A stretch of 49,740 bases of DNA from Flavobacterium sp. (GTDB lineage Bacteria; Bacteroidota; Bacteroidia; Flavobacteriales; Flavobacteriaceae): assembly GCA_017995345.1 (NCBI GenBank), contig JAGOJA010000006.1, positions 1-49,740 on the forward strand, written 5' to 3'. Below, piece by piece: positions 16,338-24,874 of the stretch; within the stretch, counting starts at the first letter, position 1, and the number at the start of each line of letters is the position of its first letter. Below the pieces are notes generated by a model. It did no database searches, was not told the DNA's origin, and saw only the letters and a list, made by a program, of their open reading frames with translations. The translations under genes were made by a program, and so were the position numbers.

Positions 16338-16925
16338 ATGAAAAATCTAGTATTTATAGCCACTTGCGCTTTACTATTATTTAGTTGCCAAAATCAGGCA
16401 CAACCTAAAAAATCTACAATGAATACAAACACCGCTACAACTGCAAAAGAAACGATTTATCAGTTTAAAGTAGAAGATTTATCAGGAAACAGTTTTGATT
16501 TTGCTTCTTTAAAAGGGAAAAAAATCATGATTGTAAATACAGCTTCAAAATGTGGATTGACGCCACAATACAAAGATCTTGAGGCAGTTTATAAAGAATA
16601 CAAAGACAAAGGATTGGTCATTGTAGGATTTCCAGCTAATAATTTTGCTTCGCAAGAACCAGGAACGAATGAAGAAATTGCTACTTTTTGTCAACTGAAT
16701 TACGGAGTAACCTTCCCAATGATGGACAAAGTTTCTGTAAAAGGAGATGATATGGCTGCAATTTATCAGTTTTTGACTCAAAAATCTAAAAACGGATTGC
16801 AAGATTCAACGGTGGAATGGAATTTTCAAAAATACTTAATCAACGAAAAAGGAGAATTAGAAAAAGTGATTGCTCCAAGAACATTAGTAACGGATCCAGA
16901 AGTATTGAATTGGATTAAAGCATAA
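16338..16925 (+). CDS. Glutathione peroxidase-family lipoprotein
   Basis: This 195-residue thiol peroxidase has a lipoprotein signal (lipobox LLFSC, Cys near residue 18), so it is anchored outside the cytoplasm. The peroxidase core follows: NTASKCGLTPQY with a catalytic Cys in place of selenocysteine, GFPANNFASQEPG with the Gln, and VEWNFQKYL with the Trp-Asn pair. Bacterial members usually reduce peroxides using thioredoxin rather than glutathione. A short Thr/Ala-rich linker separates the anchor from the domain. It is a single gene with its own terminator. Confidence 0.92.
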   Translation: MKNLVFIATCALLLFSCQNQAQPKKSTMNTNTATTAKETIYQFKVEDLSGNSFDFASLKGKKIMIVNTASKCGLTPQYKDLEAVYKEYKDKGLVIVGFPANNFASQEPGTNEEIATFCQLNYGVTFPMMDKVSVKGDDMAAIYQFLTQKSKNGLQDSTVEWNFQKYLINEKGELEKVIAPRTLVTDPEVLNWIKA

Positions 16926-16951
16926 TTTACTATTGCTAGTTTTTATAAACC

Positions 16952-16992
16952 AAAAAAGAGATTTTCATTTGACTGAAAATCTCTTTTTTTTT
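16952..16992 (+). terminator. Glutathione peroxidase terminator
   Basis: AAAAAAGAGATTTTCA pairs with TGAAAATCTCTTTTTT around a six-base loop, then continues as a T-run. Confidence 0.9.
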
Positions 16993-17008
16993 AAGGTTTT
17001 AGGAATTC

Positions 17009-17065
17009 AACCATTAAGAAATATTTAGAATTGCTTAATTTTTCTTATTTTCTTAATGGTTTATT
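17009..17065. repeat. CCATTAAGA palindromic repeat, copy 2
   Basis: The arms CCATTAAGA (17011-17019) and TCTTAATGG (17051-17059) match the outer arms of copy 1 at 4731-4788 exactly, and the interiors are similar (TTTTTCTTA in both). It lies between the peroxidase terminator and the convergent dihydrouridine synthase gene. Confidence 0.6.
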
Positions 17066-17069
17066 ATTT

Positions 17070-18020
17070 TTAAAACTTTTCATTTTTGAAAATTTCTGCA
17101 ACTGCAGCTTCGTAATTTCTAATACTTTGTGCTTTTTTTATTTTTTTCAAAACCTTATGTGGATTAGAAAATGTAACCGAAAAATATTCCCATAAATGGT
17201 ACATTTTTAGCAAAATATGCGTCGAACCAGAAAGTGATTCGCTGTAAATAGCATATAAAGTATCGTGAAACGCACTGAACAACTCTATTTTGTTTGCAGG
17301 GTATTCGGATGTATTGTTTTTGATCATGCTAGGCAAAAAAGGATCCGAAATTAATCCTCGGCCAATCATCCAATGGTTAATACTTGGAAATCGTTGCTGC
17401 ATTTCATGAAATTTAGCCACCGAAGTGATATCTCCATTGTAATACAATTTGTGAATTGTGCTGTCGATACATTGCTGAAAAGCATCCAGATGCACGCCTC
17501 CTTTATACAATTGTTTTCCAGTACGCGCATGTATCGCAATATTCTTAATGGGATAGGTGTCTAAAATAGGTAAAACATCAAGGATTTCTTCGCTGTTTTC
17601 ATACCCCAAACGCATTTTAATAGACACTATAATGTCAGTTTCAGAGTGTGCTCGGTCAAGAATATGGTTGATTTTATCCGGATTGTTAATCAAACCGGAA
17701 CCCATGCCAGACTTGGTTACCATAGGATAAGGACATCCCAAATTCCAGTTTAATTCCTTGTATCCCAATTCTCGAACATAATTGGCCACAAATAAAAACT
17801 CATCGGCATCATTTGTAATAACTTGCGGAATTACTTCTAAACCAAGGTTGTTTTCAGGAAGTAAATCTCTTTCGTAAGACCGTTTGACAACCATTTTTCC
17901 GTTCAAACGAATGTAGGGCGAGTAAAAAGTATCAATTCCTCCAAAAAGTTTGTTTTGGGCATTTCTAAATCGAAAGTCGGTAAATCCCTGTAAAGGCGAT
18001 GAAAGTAAGGTATAGTCCAT
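17070..18020 (-). CDS. tRNA-dihydrouridine synthase (DUS)
   Basis: This 316-residue flavoenzyme reduces specific uridines in the tRNA D-loop using NADPH. The FMN-binding TIM barrel shows PLQGFTDFRFR at the N-terminus, the catalytic Cys in LNWNLGCPYP, IKMRLGYE, IAIHARTGKQLYKGG and MIGRGLISDPF. It resembles the compact DusC-like branch rather than the longer DusB. It is convergent with the peroxidase gene and is transcribed alone. Confidence 0.93.
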   Translation of the reverse strand: MDYTLLSSPLQGFTDFRFRNAQNKLFGGIDTFYSPYIRLNGKMVVKRSYERDLLPENNLGLEVIPQVITNDADEFLFVANYVRELGYKELNWNLGCPYPMVTKSGMGSGLINNPDKINHILDRAHSETDIIVSIKMRLGYENSEEILDVLPILDTYPIKNIAIHARTGKQLYKGGVHLDAFQQCIDSTIHKLYYNGDITSVAKFHEMQQRFPSINHWMIGRGLISDPFLPSMIKNNTSEYPANKIELFSAFHDTLYAIYSESLSGSTHILLKMYHLWEYFSVTFSNPHKVLKKIKKAQSIRNYEAAVAEIFKNEKF

Positions 18021-18129
18021 GAAAAATTTAATTGTGCAAATATACTATAAAGTCTCAAGCCTTAAAGTCTTTAAAGTCGAACATAAAAGACTTTTTAAAA
18101 AAACCAACCAAATTGTGGTACAAATTGAT

Positions 18130-18627
18130 TTACTCTAAAATCAATTGCATGAAAACGGAACTGAGCCAACGATCAAATTTATAGCCTGATTCTTTAATTA
18201 TACCAACGGTTTCAAAACCATATTTTTTATGAAAAGCAATACTACCTTCATTTTCAGAGTCAATAACTCCTATCATAGTATGGTATTTTTGTTTTTTTGC
18301 CAATTGGATAAGTTCAGCCAGTAATAATTTTCCAACTCCTTTTCCTAAAAACTCTACCGCAACATAAACAGAATGCTCCACCGTAAAACGATCCCCTATT
18401 TTATGACGAAAAGAGTCATAAGTAGCAAATCCAATCGTTCCATTTTCAGTTTCAGCTACAATTACAGGTAAATCACGGGCTAATTTGTCATCAAACCACA
18501 ATTTATGGGTTTCAAAATTGCGTGGCTCATAATCATAAATCGATGTGCTGTTTAGTATTTGGTGATTGATAATTTCCAATATTGTGTCTAAATCGGCAAA
18601 AACAGCTGGTCTTATTTTGATTTCCAT
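18130..18627 (-). CDS. GNAT N-acetyltransferase, Pat/MnaT-like
   Basis: This 165-residue enzyme resembles phosphinothricin/methionine-sulfone acetyltransferases: IRPAVFADLDTILEIINHQI, STSIYDYEPRN, SVYVAVEFLGKGVGKLLL with the acetyl-CoA loop, and GSIAFHKKYGFETVG. The usual activity is acetylation of a small amino compound; the natural substrate is unknown. The ATG at 18627 matches the family start; a longer frame adds seven unlikely residues. It is divergent from menD. Confidence 0.88.
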   Translation of the reverse strand: MEIKIRPAVFADLDTILEIINHQILNSTSIYDYEPRNFETHKLWFDDKLARDLPVIVAETENGTIGFATYDSFRHKIGDRFTVEHSVYVAVEFLGKGVGKLLLAELIQLAKKQKYHTMIGVIDSENEGSIAFHKKYGFETVGIIKESGYKFDRWLSSVFMQLILE

Positions 18628-18694
18628 ATAGAATATAATTTCCTTCAAATTTAAGAAAACTATTTAAGATAATAGAAAAACCTTTACAACTTTG

Positions 18695-18702
18695 TATCTT
18701 TG
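18695..18702 (+). promoter_or_regulatory. -7 promoter box of menD
   Basis: TATCTTTG matches TAnnTTTG and ends 19 bases before the menD ATG, so the leader is very short. It also overlaps the upstream alternative start at 18692, arguing against that start. Confidence 0.6.
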
Positions 18703-18721
18703 TTTCTTTGAAACTAAAACA

Positions 18722-20383
18722 ATGATTTACCCCAAAATACCTTTAGCACAAAGCATCATTCAAATTTGTTTGTCCAAAGGAATCACCACCATAATTATTT
18801 CGCCAGGTTCCCGTAATGCACCGTTAACAATAGGTTTTGTTAATAATCCTGCCTTTCTATGTTATAGCATTGCTGACGAACGTGCGGCTGCTTTTTTTGG
18901 ATTGGGAATCGCACAACAAACCAAGCAACCCGTTGCCTTGGTATGTACTTCTGGTTCGGCTTTATTGAATTATTATCCCGCTTTTGCGGAAGCATTTTAC
19001 AGTCAGATTCCTTTGATAGTGATTTCGGCAGATCGTCCGCAAAGCAAAATTGATATTGGCGACGGACAAACGATTCGACAAGAAAATGTATTCGAAAACC
19101 ATTCATTGTTCAACGCTAATTTACAGGAAAACGTTTCGGCTGCAAATGATTTAAAAATCAACGAAGCCATCAATACGGCCATCACTCAAAAAGGTCCTGT
19201 TCACATCAATGCGCCTTTTGAAGAGCCTTTGTACGAAACCGTTTCAGCGCTTTCTGTGGCTGCAAATACTGTTGCTTTCGCAAATAACACTCAAACAATC
19301 TCTATCGAAGAGGTATCAGAATACGCAACGATTTGGAACAATGCTACCAAAAAAATGATTTTGGTTGGAGTAAATGAACCCAATGCCATTAGTAAAAAAA
19401 CAATAACGGCTTTCGCCAAAGAGGAGTCAGTTGTAGTTTTGACTGAAACGACTTCTAATGTGCATCACGAGACTTTTATAAATACTATCGATACGATAAT
19501 TACGCCTTTTACGGAAGAAGATTTTGAATACTTTCGTCCAGAAATTTTAGTGACTTTTGGCGGAATGGTCGTTTCGAAACGAATTAAGACCTTTTTAAGA
19601 AAATACAAACCAAAACACCATTGGCATATTGATCCTTGGAGAGCGTATGATACTTTTGGCGCTTTGACAAAACATTTTGAAGTAACGCCAAATGTGTTTT
19701 TTGATGCTTTTCTGCCCCTTACAAATGCAACGGAAAGTAATTATTTTCAGCAATTTAACGCTGTAAAAGTGTTGCGAAAGCTAAAAAGTGATTTTTATCT
19801 TTCTAAAATTCCTTTTTCAGATTTTAAAGTTTTCGAAAAAGTGATTCAGCGTTTGCCAATGAATAGTCAGTTGCAAATCAGCAACAGTTCAGCAATCCGG
19901 TATGCACAATTAATAGACATTGACCCTTCAATTGATGTCTATTGCAATCGTGGTACTAGCGGAATAGACGGAAGTACTTCTACGGCTATTGGCGCGGCTG
20001 TTGCCAATAAAAAACAGACGATTTTCATAACTGGAGATATTAGTTTTTTGTATGACAGTAACGCGTTATGGAACAATTACATTCCAAAAAACTTTAAGAT
20101 TATATTAATCAATAACGGTGGTGGTGGTATTTTTCGAATTTTACCTGGGCATGAAGAAAGCCCAGTTTTTAATACATTCTTTGAAACTTCTCATTGTTTG
20201 ACCGCTGAACATTTGGCAAAAATGTACGGATTTGAATATGGTATTGCCAGTGACGAAACGAGTTTAGTAACAAGTTTGAACGCTTTGTATGCGCAAAATG
20301 AAAAGCCTAGTATCTTAGAGGTTTTTACGCCAACTTTGGAAAATGACAGCATTTTACTGCAATATTTTAAACAATTGGTGTAA
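18722..20383 (+). CDS. menD: MenD, SEPHCHC synthase
   Basis: This 553-residue thiamine-diphosphate enzyme joins isochorismate and 2-oxoglutarate in the first committed step of menaquinone synthesis. Seen are the N-terminal pyrimidine domain (GITTIIISPGSRNAPLT, AALVCTSG-like VALVCTSGSALLNYYPA), and the C-terminal cofactor domain (FITGDISFLYDSNAL with the GD...N metal motif, and ILINNGGGGIFRILPG). Length matches the family. No other men gene is close, so it is a single-gene unit here. Menaquinone is the normal quinone of Bacteroidota. Confidence 0.96.
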   Translation: MIYPKIPLAQSIIQICLSKGITTIIISPGSRNAPLTIGFVNNPAFLCYSIADERAAAFFGLGIAQQTKQPVALVCTSGSALLNYYPAFAEAFYSQIPLIVISADRPQSKIDIGDGQTIRQENVFENHSLFNANLQENVSAANDLKINEAINTAITQKGPVHINAPFEEPLYETVSALSVAANTVAFANNTQTISIEEVSEYATIWNNATKKMILVGVNEPNAISKKTITAFAKEESVVVLTETTSNVHHETFINTIDTIITPFTEEDFEYFRPEILVTFGGMVVSKRIKTFLRKYKPKHHWHIDPWRAYDTFGALTKHFEVTPNVFFDAFLPLTNATESNYFQQFNAVKVLRKLKSDFYLSKIPFSDFKVFEKVIQRLPMNSQLQISNSSAIRYAQLIDIDPSIDVYCNRGTSGIDGSTSTAIGAAVANKKQTIFITGDISFLYDSNALWNNYIPKNFKIILINNGGGGIFRILPGHEESPVFNTFFETSHCLTAEHLAKMYGFEYGIASDETSLVTSLNALYAQNEKPSILEVFTPTLENDSILLQYFKQLV

Positions 20384-20471
20384 TTATTTTAAAAAACACT
20401 CTAAAAGCTACTATTAATTGATTAAATTTGATATAATTAAAAATTAATATTTAACGTTTAAATTTATATTT

Positions 20472-20813
20472 ATGAGTGCAAGAGAAGAGTTAATTGCAAA
20501 GTATGCAGCCGATTTGAAAGACAAATGTGGTGTAAATCCAAATATGGATCTATTGACAAAAGTAACTATTGGTTGTGGTCCGTCAATTTATAATGCCGAT
20601 TCAGCAACCGTTGCCGGAAGCCAGCAATCAGAATTGGATACGGTAAAAAATAATTTTCTAATCAAGAAATTAGGACTTACTGATGGACCCGAGTTAGACA
20701 AAGGAATAGATGCAGTTATGGAAAAATACGGTCGTTCTAATAAAAATAAATACAGAGCAGTAGTGTATTATCTACTTGCTATTCACTTCAAAAAAGAGAG
20801 TGTGTACAACTAA
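20472..20813 (+). CDS. DUF2853 family protein
   Basis: This 113-residue protein matches DUF2853: REELIAKYAADLK, then NPNMDLLTKVTIGCGPSIYNADSATVAGSQ-type sequence split over two conserved turns, and KYRAVVYYLLA near the C-terminus. It is predicted soluble and cytoplasmic, with mostly helical structure and no catalytic motif. The function is unknown. It is followed by a long hairpin. Confidence 0.88.
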   Translation: MSAREELIAKYAADLKDKCGVNPNMDLLTKVTIGCGPSIYNADSATVAGSQQSELDTVKNNFLIKKLGLTDGPELDKGIDAVMEKYGRSNKNKYRAVVYYLLAIHFKKESVYN

Positions 20814-20834
20814 TACTTTATTTGAAAACCTTAT

Positions 20835-20888
20835 TACTGTCCGATAAAAAAAGCCATTCATTATGGCTTCTTTTTTTATCGGACAGTA
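20835..20888. terminator. Long palindromic terminator
   Basis: Left arm 20835-20857 and right arm 20863-20888 pair over 23 bases with a single three-base bulge (TTC) on the right. The loop is five bases. The internal A and T runs allow it to act in both directions. It is much longer than the other terminators here and ends the DUF2853 gene. Confidence 0.75.
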
Positions 20889-20940
20889 CCGTTTAAAAGT
20901 ATATAAAAACGGTAAATCCAAATTTTTAAAATTCAATCAA

Positions 20941-21426
20941 ATGAAAAAATTGCTCCTACTAATTGCTCTTTTGTTTTTAAATATCAGCTTGGGACAAAAA
21001 ATTGCAACTACCTATTACTTTATTCGCCATGCCGAAAAAGTAGATAATTCTCAGAATCCAGATTTATCGACAAGCGGTTTGGAAAGAGCTGCTCTTTGGA
21101 ACAAAATATTTTCAGAAGTTAGTTTTGATAAAATTTACTCGACGGAATATAGAAGAACCATACAAACTGCAAGTCCTACTGCTACAGCACAAAATATCCA
21201 AATTAAACTATATAACCCTAAAAATATTACGATTGAATCTTTCAAAAAAGAAACTTTAGGAAAAAAAGTTTTGATTGTGGGACATAGCAATACTACTCCA
21301 AAATTTGTCAATCAAATGATCAATCAAAACATATTTACTGATATTGAGGATGGTACTTTTGGTAATTTATATATTGTAATTATTATCGAGGGTGAAATCA
21401 CATTCCAATTACTGAAATTACCATAA
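20941..21426 (+). CDS. Secreted histidine phosphatase family protein
   Basis: This 161-residue protein has a signal peptide (MKKLLLLIALLFLNISLG) and a phosphoglycerate-mutase-like histidine phosphatase domain. The catalytic motif is YFIRHAEK with the nucleophile His; YSTEYRRTIQTA supplies the second Arg and VLIVGHSNTTP the second His. The substrate is unknown. The ATG at 20941 is chosen because the longer frame starts inside the hairpin at 20835-20888. It is 40 bases before smpB, which has its own promoter. Confidence 0.88.
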   Translation: MKKLLLLIALLFLNISLGQKIATTYYFIRHAEKVDNSQNPDLSTSGLERAALWNKIFSEVSFDKIYSTEYRRTIQTASPTATAQNIQIKLYNPKNITIESFKKETLGKKVLIVGHSNTTPKFVNQMINQNIFTDIEDGTFGNLYIVIIIEGEITFQLLKLP

Positions 21427-21430
21427 GGTA

Positions 21431-21460
21431 TTGCTAAATCTTTAATTTTTGCTACCTTTG
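21431..21460 (+). promoter_or_regulatory. smpB promoter giving a leaderless transcript
   Basis: TTG at 21431-21433 and TACCTTTG at 21453-21460 are 19 bases apart, a textbook Bacteroidota promoter. The smpB ATG follows after only six bases, so transcription should begin at or very near the A of ATG. Confidence 0.75.
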
Positions 21461-21466
21461 TAAACT

Positions 21467-21919
21467 ATGCTAAAAACAGTAAACATATACAATAAAAGAG
21501 CCAAATTCGATTATGAAATAATCGAAACATTTAATGCTGGAATTGTTTTGGCTGGTACCGAAATCAAATCCATTCGATTAGGGAAAGCAAATATCACAGA
21601 AAGTTTTTGTGAATTTAGTAATAATGAACTTTTTGCCATAAATACCTATATTGAAGAATATACATTTGGTAATCAATTCAACCACAAGGCAAGAAGCGAA
21701 AGAAAATTACTTTTGAAAAAAAAGGAGTTAAAAGGTTTGCTCAAAAGCGTTCAAGCTAAAGGATTGACAATAGTTCCTTTGAAATTGTTTACCAATGAAA
21801 AAGGGCTGGCCAAACTGCAAATAGGTCTTTGTAAAGGAAAGAAAACCTATGACAAGCGCGAATCTCTAAAAGAACAAGATACCAAACGCGACCTAGAGAG
21901 AATCAAAAAATCATTTTAA
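21467..21919 (+). CDS. smpB: SsrA-binding protein SmpB
   Basis: This 150-residue RNA-binding protein partners with tmRNA to rescue stalled ribosomes. Family motifs are NKRAKFDYEIIETFNAGIVL, GTEIKSIR, IEEYTFGNQFNHKARSERKLLL and LCKGKKTYDKRESLKEQD followed by the basic C-terminal tail that enters the ribosomal A site. Length is typical. The transcript appears leaderless. The tmRNA gene itself is not in this window. Confidence 0.96.
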   Translation: MLKTVNIYNKRAKFDYEIIETFNAGIVLAGTEIKSIRLGKANITESFCEFSNNELFAINTYIEEYTFGNQFNHKARSERKLLLKKKELKGLLKSVQAKGLTIVPLKLFTNEKGLAKLQIGLCKGKKTYDKRESLKEQDTKRDLERIKKSF

Positions 21920-21964
21920 ATTAAAAAATAAGGTCTGTGTTTTTTTTTATCAAATAAAAATGAC

Positions 21965-21972
21965 TAAATTTG
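21965..21972 (+). promoter_or_regulatory. -7 promoter box of the Fic gene
   Basis: TAAATTTG matches TAnnTTTG, 29 bases before the ATG at 22002. Confidence 0.5.
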
Positions 21973-22001
21973 TCAAGACAATTTAAAACATTTTTATTTA
22001 A

Positions 22002-23051
22002 ATGAAAACGCTACTCAAAAATGCTAGAGAACAAAAAGGGCTCAAAACTAGAGAAGTGGCACAGCTTTTAGGAATAGACCAAGCATTGATCAGCAAATTT
22101 GAAAGTGGCACCAGAAAACCCACCAGAGAGCAAGTCATCAAACTAGCGTCATTGCTGGAAATTGATTTAGAAACAATCATGGTTGCGTGGCTTAAAGAAA
22201 AAATCCTTTATGAAATTGGTCATGATGAGTTTGCGCTAAAAGCATTGCTAGTTGCGGAACAAGAAATAAGATACCTAAGCAAACCTGCCAATAAAAAATT
22301 ATCTACTACACTACAGAAAATTTTAGATGAAATAGATGTTTTGAAGACAAAACTAGATAGTTTTAGGAAATTTGATAGCTTTCGAATAGCTCAGGCATTG
22401 GAATTAGAATATACTTTTGAAAGTAACCGAATCGAAGGAAATACCATGACCCTACGAGAAACTGATTTAGTAATCAACGAAGGTTTGACGATTTCCGGAA
22501 AAAGCATGCGAGAACATCTCGAAGTTATTAATCATCATGAAGCTATAGCTTACATCAAAGATTTGATGCAAAAAAACATGCCTATAAACGAACGCGAACT
22601 ACTTACAGTCCATAATCTTATTTTAAGAGGAATTCACCCCGAAGATGCTGGTCACTATAGGAAAGTACAAGTGATGATTCAAGGAAGTAGTCACAAGCCG
22701 CCACAACCCTTTTTAGTAACTAAAGAAATGGAAGATTATTTTATTTGGTATGAAACTAATAAATTAAGTCTACATCCTATAGTTTTGGCCGCTGAAATGC
22801 ACGAACGTTTAGTAACTATTCATCCATTTATTGATGGAAACGGTAGGACTTCACGTTTAGTTATGAACTTAATTTTATTGCAGCACGGCTACATAATTGC
22901 TAATATAAAAGGGGATTATGACAGTAGAATGCACTATTATCGAACGCTCGAAACAGCTCAAACTAAAAACAATAAAGAAGATTTTTTATTGTTTATTGCT
23001 CAAATAGAAAAAGAAAGTTTAGAACGGTATCTAACCATTATTGGTCAATAA
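22002..23051 (+). CDS. HTH-Fic family AMPylase-type protein
   Basis: This 349-residue protein fuses an N-terminal XRE-type helix-turn-helix (residues about 1-62, REQKGLKTREVAQLLG and ALISKFESGTRKPTRE) to a Fic domain. The Fic active site is HPFIDGNGRTSR, the complete catalytic form that usually transfers AMP to a hydroxyl side chain. An inhibitory-helix motif, SNRIEGN, fits the (S/T)xxxE(G/N) consensus and precedes the Fic core, making it a class II, self-inhibited Fic. The DNA-binding domain suggests it represses its own promoter. No separate antitoxin gene is adjacent. Confidence 0.9.
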   Translation: MKTLLKNAREQKGLKTREVAQLLGIDQALISKFESGTRKPTREQVIKLASLLEIDLETIMVAWLKEKILYEIGHDEFALKALLVAEQEIRYLSKPANKKLSTTLQKILDEIDVLKTKLDSFRKFDSFRIAQALELEYTFESNRIEGNTMTLRETDLVINEGLTISGKSMREHLEVINHHEAIAYIKDLMQKNMPINERELLTVHNLILRGIHPEDAGHYRKVQVMIQGSSHKPPQPFLVTKEMEDYFIWYETNKLSLHPIVLAAEMHERLVTIHPFIDGNGRTSRLVMNLILLQHGYIIANIKGDYDSRMHYYRTLETAQTKNNKEDFLLFIAQIEKESLERYLTIIGQ

Positions 23052-23106
23052 AAATGGTCTTCAATTCCCATCAATTTTTTGAAAAGAGAACCGAAGACTA
23101 TTTTTA
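23049..23106. terminator. Convergent terminator between fic and pcm
   Basis: AAAATGGTCTTC and GAAGACTATTTT pair with one mismatch around a 30-base loop, flanked by A and T runs. The minus-strand side overlaps the pcm stop codon. Confidence 0.6.
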
Positions 23107-23745
23107 ATTTTTATCTTCTAATAACGGAACAAATCGAAACTCACCAAACTCGTGTTTCTCGAATTGTGTTTCGTTTTTTCTGATTAGCAAAGTCATAATT
23201 TGCACCTCTTCACCTAACGGAATAACTAGCCTTCCTCCTATTTTAAGCTGTGCCATCAAAGGTTGCGGAATAAAGGGAGCACCTGCAGTAACAATAATAC
23301 TATCAAAAGGAGCGTAACTTGGCAGTCCTTTATACCCATCTCCAAAAGAAAGATGTTTGGGACGAATATTCAATTTTGGAAATAAATTTGAAGTTTGCTT
23401 GAACAATTCTTTCTGTCTTTCAACACTATAAACTTTAGCCCCTAGCAGGCATAAAACAGCTGTTTGATACCCCGAACCTGTTCCTATTTCTAATATTTTG
23501 TGTTCTTTTTTAACTTCTAATAATTGGGATTGAAAGGCAACGGTATAAGGTTGAGAAATGGTTTGCCCTGCACCAATAGGAAATGCTTTATCTTGGTACG
23601 CATAATCTTCAAAACTGGAGTTTAAAAACAAATGTCTTGGAATCTTTTTTATTGCCCCCAAGACACTTTTGTCGGCAATCCCTTTTTCCTCTAAAATGCT
23701 TACTAATTGATTCCGAAGTCCTTGATGCTTGGCTGTGTCTTTCAA
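23104..23745 (-). CDS. pcm: Protein-L-isoaspartate O-methyltransferase
   Basis: This 213-residue enzyme uses S-adenosylmethionine to methylate L-isoaspartyl residues and start repair of aged proteins. Seen are PRHLFLNSSFEDYAYQDKAF-like repair motif at residues 34-53, QTISQPYTVAF, the SAM loop LEIGTGSGYQTAVL, and FDSIIVTAGAPFIP. The start is TTG at 23743-23745: an in-frame TAA lies two codons upstream, so no ATG or GTG start is possible there. It is transcribed alone. Confidence 0.93.
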   Translation of the reverse strand: MKDTAKHQGLRNQLVSILEEKGIADKSVLGAIKKIPRHLFLNSSFEDYAYQDKAFPIGAGQTISQPYTVAFQSQLLEVKKEHKILEIGTGSGYQTAVLCLLGAKVYSVERQKELFKQTSNLFPKLNIRPKHLSFGDGYKGLPSYAPFDSIIVTAGAPFIPQPLMAQLKIGGRLVIPLGEEVQIMTLLIRKNETQFEKHEFGEFRFVPLLEDKN

Positions 23746-23853
23746 AATTTAATATTTAATTTTGGTAAAAATAGAAAAGATTTTTTGAATTCTAAATTTT
23801 AAATTAACCGAATAAATGTCCCATAATCAATAATAGATTAATGATTTTATTGT

Positions 23854-23861
23854 TATTTTTG
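23854..23861 (+). promoter_or_regulatory. -7 promoter box of the Gfo/Idh/MocA gene
   Basis: TATTTTTG matches TAnnTTTG, 16 bases before the ATG at 23878. Confidence 0.55.
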
Positions 23862-23877
23862 TACAAATTACAACATT

Positions 23878-24843
23878 ATGCTGAAAATTGGAGTGTTAGG
23901 TGCCGGTCATCTAGGAAAAATACATTTGCGTTTATTACAACAATCTGATAAATATGAATTAGTCGGTTTTTATGACCCTAATCAGGAGAATGCTGAAAAA
24001 ATTTCTAAGGAATTTGGCTATAAACATTTTAGCACAATTGCAACACTAATTCATGCAGTTGATGTAATTGATATTGTTACACCAACTCTTTCGCACTACA
24101 AATGTGCCAAAGTAGCCATCAAATCGGGCAAGCATGTTTTTATTGAAAAACCCATTTCAAATACGGTTGAAGAAGCCGAAGAAATTATCGCTTTGGCAAA
24201 AGAATATAATGTCAAAGGTCAAGTTGGTCATGTAGAACGTTTCAATCCTGCATTCATCGCTACCAAAAACATGATTGAAAACCCTATGTTTATTGAGGCG
24301 CATCGTCTTGCTGAATTTAATCCTCGCGGAACCGATGTTCCCGTGGTTTTAGATTTGATGATTCATGATATTGATGCTATTTTGAGTGTTGTAAAATCAA
24401 AAGTGAAAAACATTAGTGCGAGTGGCGTTTCGGTTATTAGTGATACTCCGGATATTGCCAATGCAAGAATAGAATTTGAAAATGGTTGTGTCGCGAATTT
24501 AACGGCGAGCCGAATTTCGATGAAAAACATGCGTAAATCTCGTTTTTTTCAAAAAGACGCTTACATCTCGGTTGATTTCTTAGAAAAAAGATGTGAAGTG
24601 GTTAAAATGAAAGATGCTCCGGAATTCCCAGGTGACTTTGATATGATTTTACAAAATGCCGAAGGAGTAAAAAAACAAATTTACTTTTCCAATCCAGATG
24701 TACAACAAAACAATGCAATCCTAGATGAACTGGAATCTTTTGCAGACGCCATAAATACTAATGCTACTCCTGTTGTAACATTGGAACAAGCTACCGAAGC
24801 TTTAAGAGTGGCGTACCAAATCATTGATTGTTTTAAGAAATAA
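23878..24843 (+). CDS. Gfo/Idh/MocA family oxidoreductase
   Basis: This 321-residue NAD(P)-dependent oxidoreductase has an N-terminal Rossmann domain, IGVLGAGHLGKIHLRLL, the EKP motif in VFIEKPISN, and VGHVERFNPAF with LDLMIHDIDAIL in the C-terminal catalytic part. The family oxidises or reduces sugars, inositols and related compounds; this member is close in size to biliverdin-reductase or UDP-sugar types but the substrate is unknown. It is 31 bases before the 3-hydroxybutyryl-CoA dehydrogenase gene and may share its transcript. Confidence 0.88.
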   Translation: MLKIGVLGAGHLGKIHLRLLQQSDKYELVGFYDPNQENAEKISKEFGYKHFSTIATLIHAVDVIDIVTPTLSHYKCAKVAIKSGKHVFIEKPISNTVEEAEEIIALAKEYNVKGQVGHVERFNPAFIATKNMIENPMFIEAHRLAEFNPRGTDVPVVLDLMIHDIDAILSVVKSKVKNISASGVSVISDTPDIANARIEFENGCVANLTASRISMKNMRKSRFFQKDAYISVDFLEKRCEVVKMKDAPEFPGDFDMILQNAEGVKKQIYFSNPDVQQNNAILDELESFADAINTNATPVVTLEQATEALRVAYQIIDCFKK

Positions 24844-24874
24844 TAAAATTTGATTAAGGTTTAAACTAAAAAAT

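Noticed and set aside
18061..18100. AAAGTC/GACTTT hairpin between dus and GNAT genes
   Set aside because: The stem is only about 6-8 bp with alternative pairings and no clear T-run, so it is too weak to call.
20863..20940. Upstream extension of the histidine phosphatase gene
   Set aside because: It would start inside the terminator hairpin and put 26 residues before a clear signal peptide at 20941.
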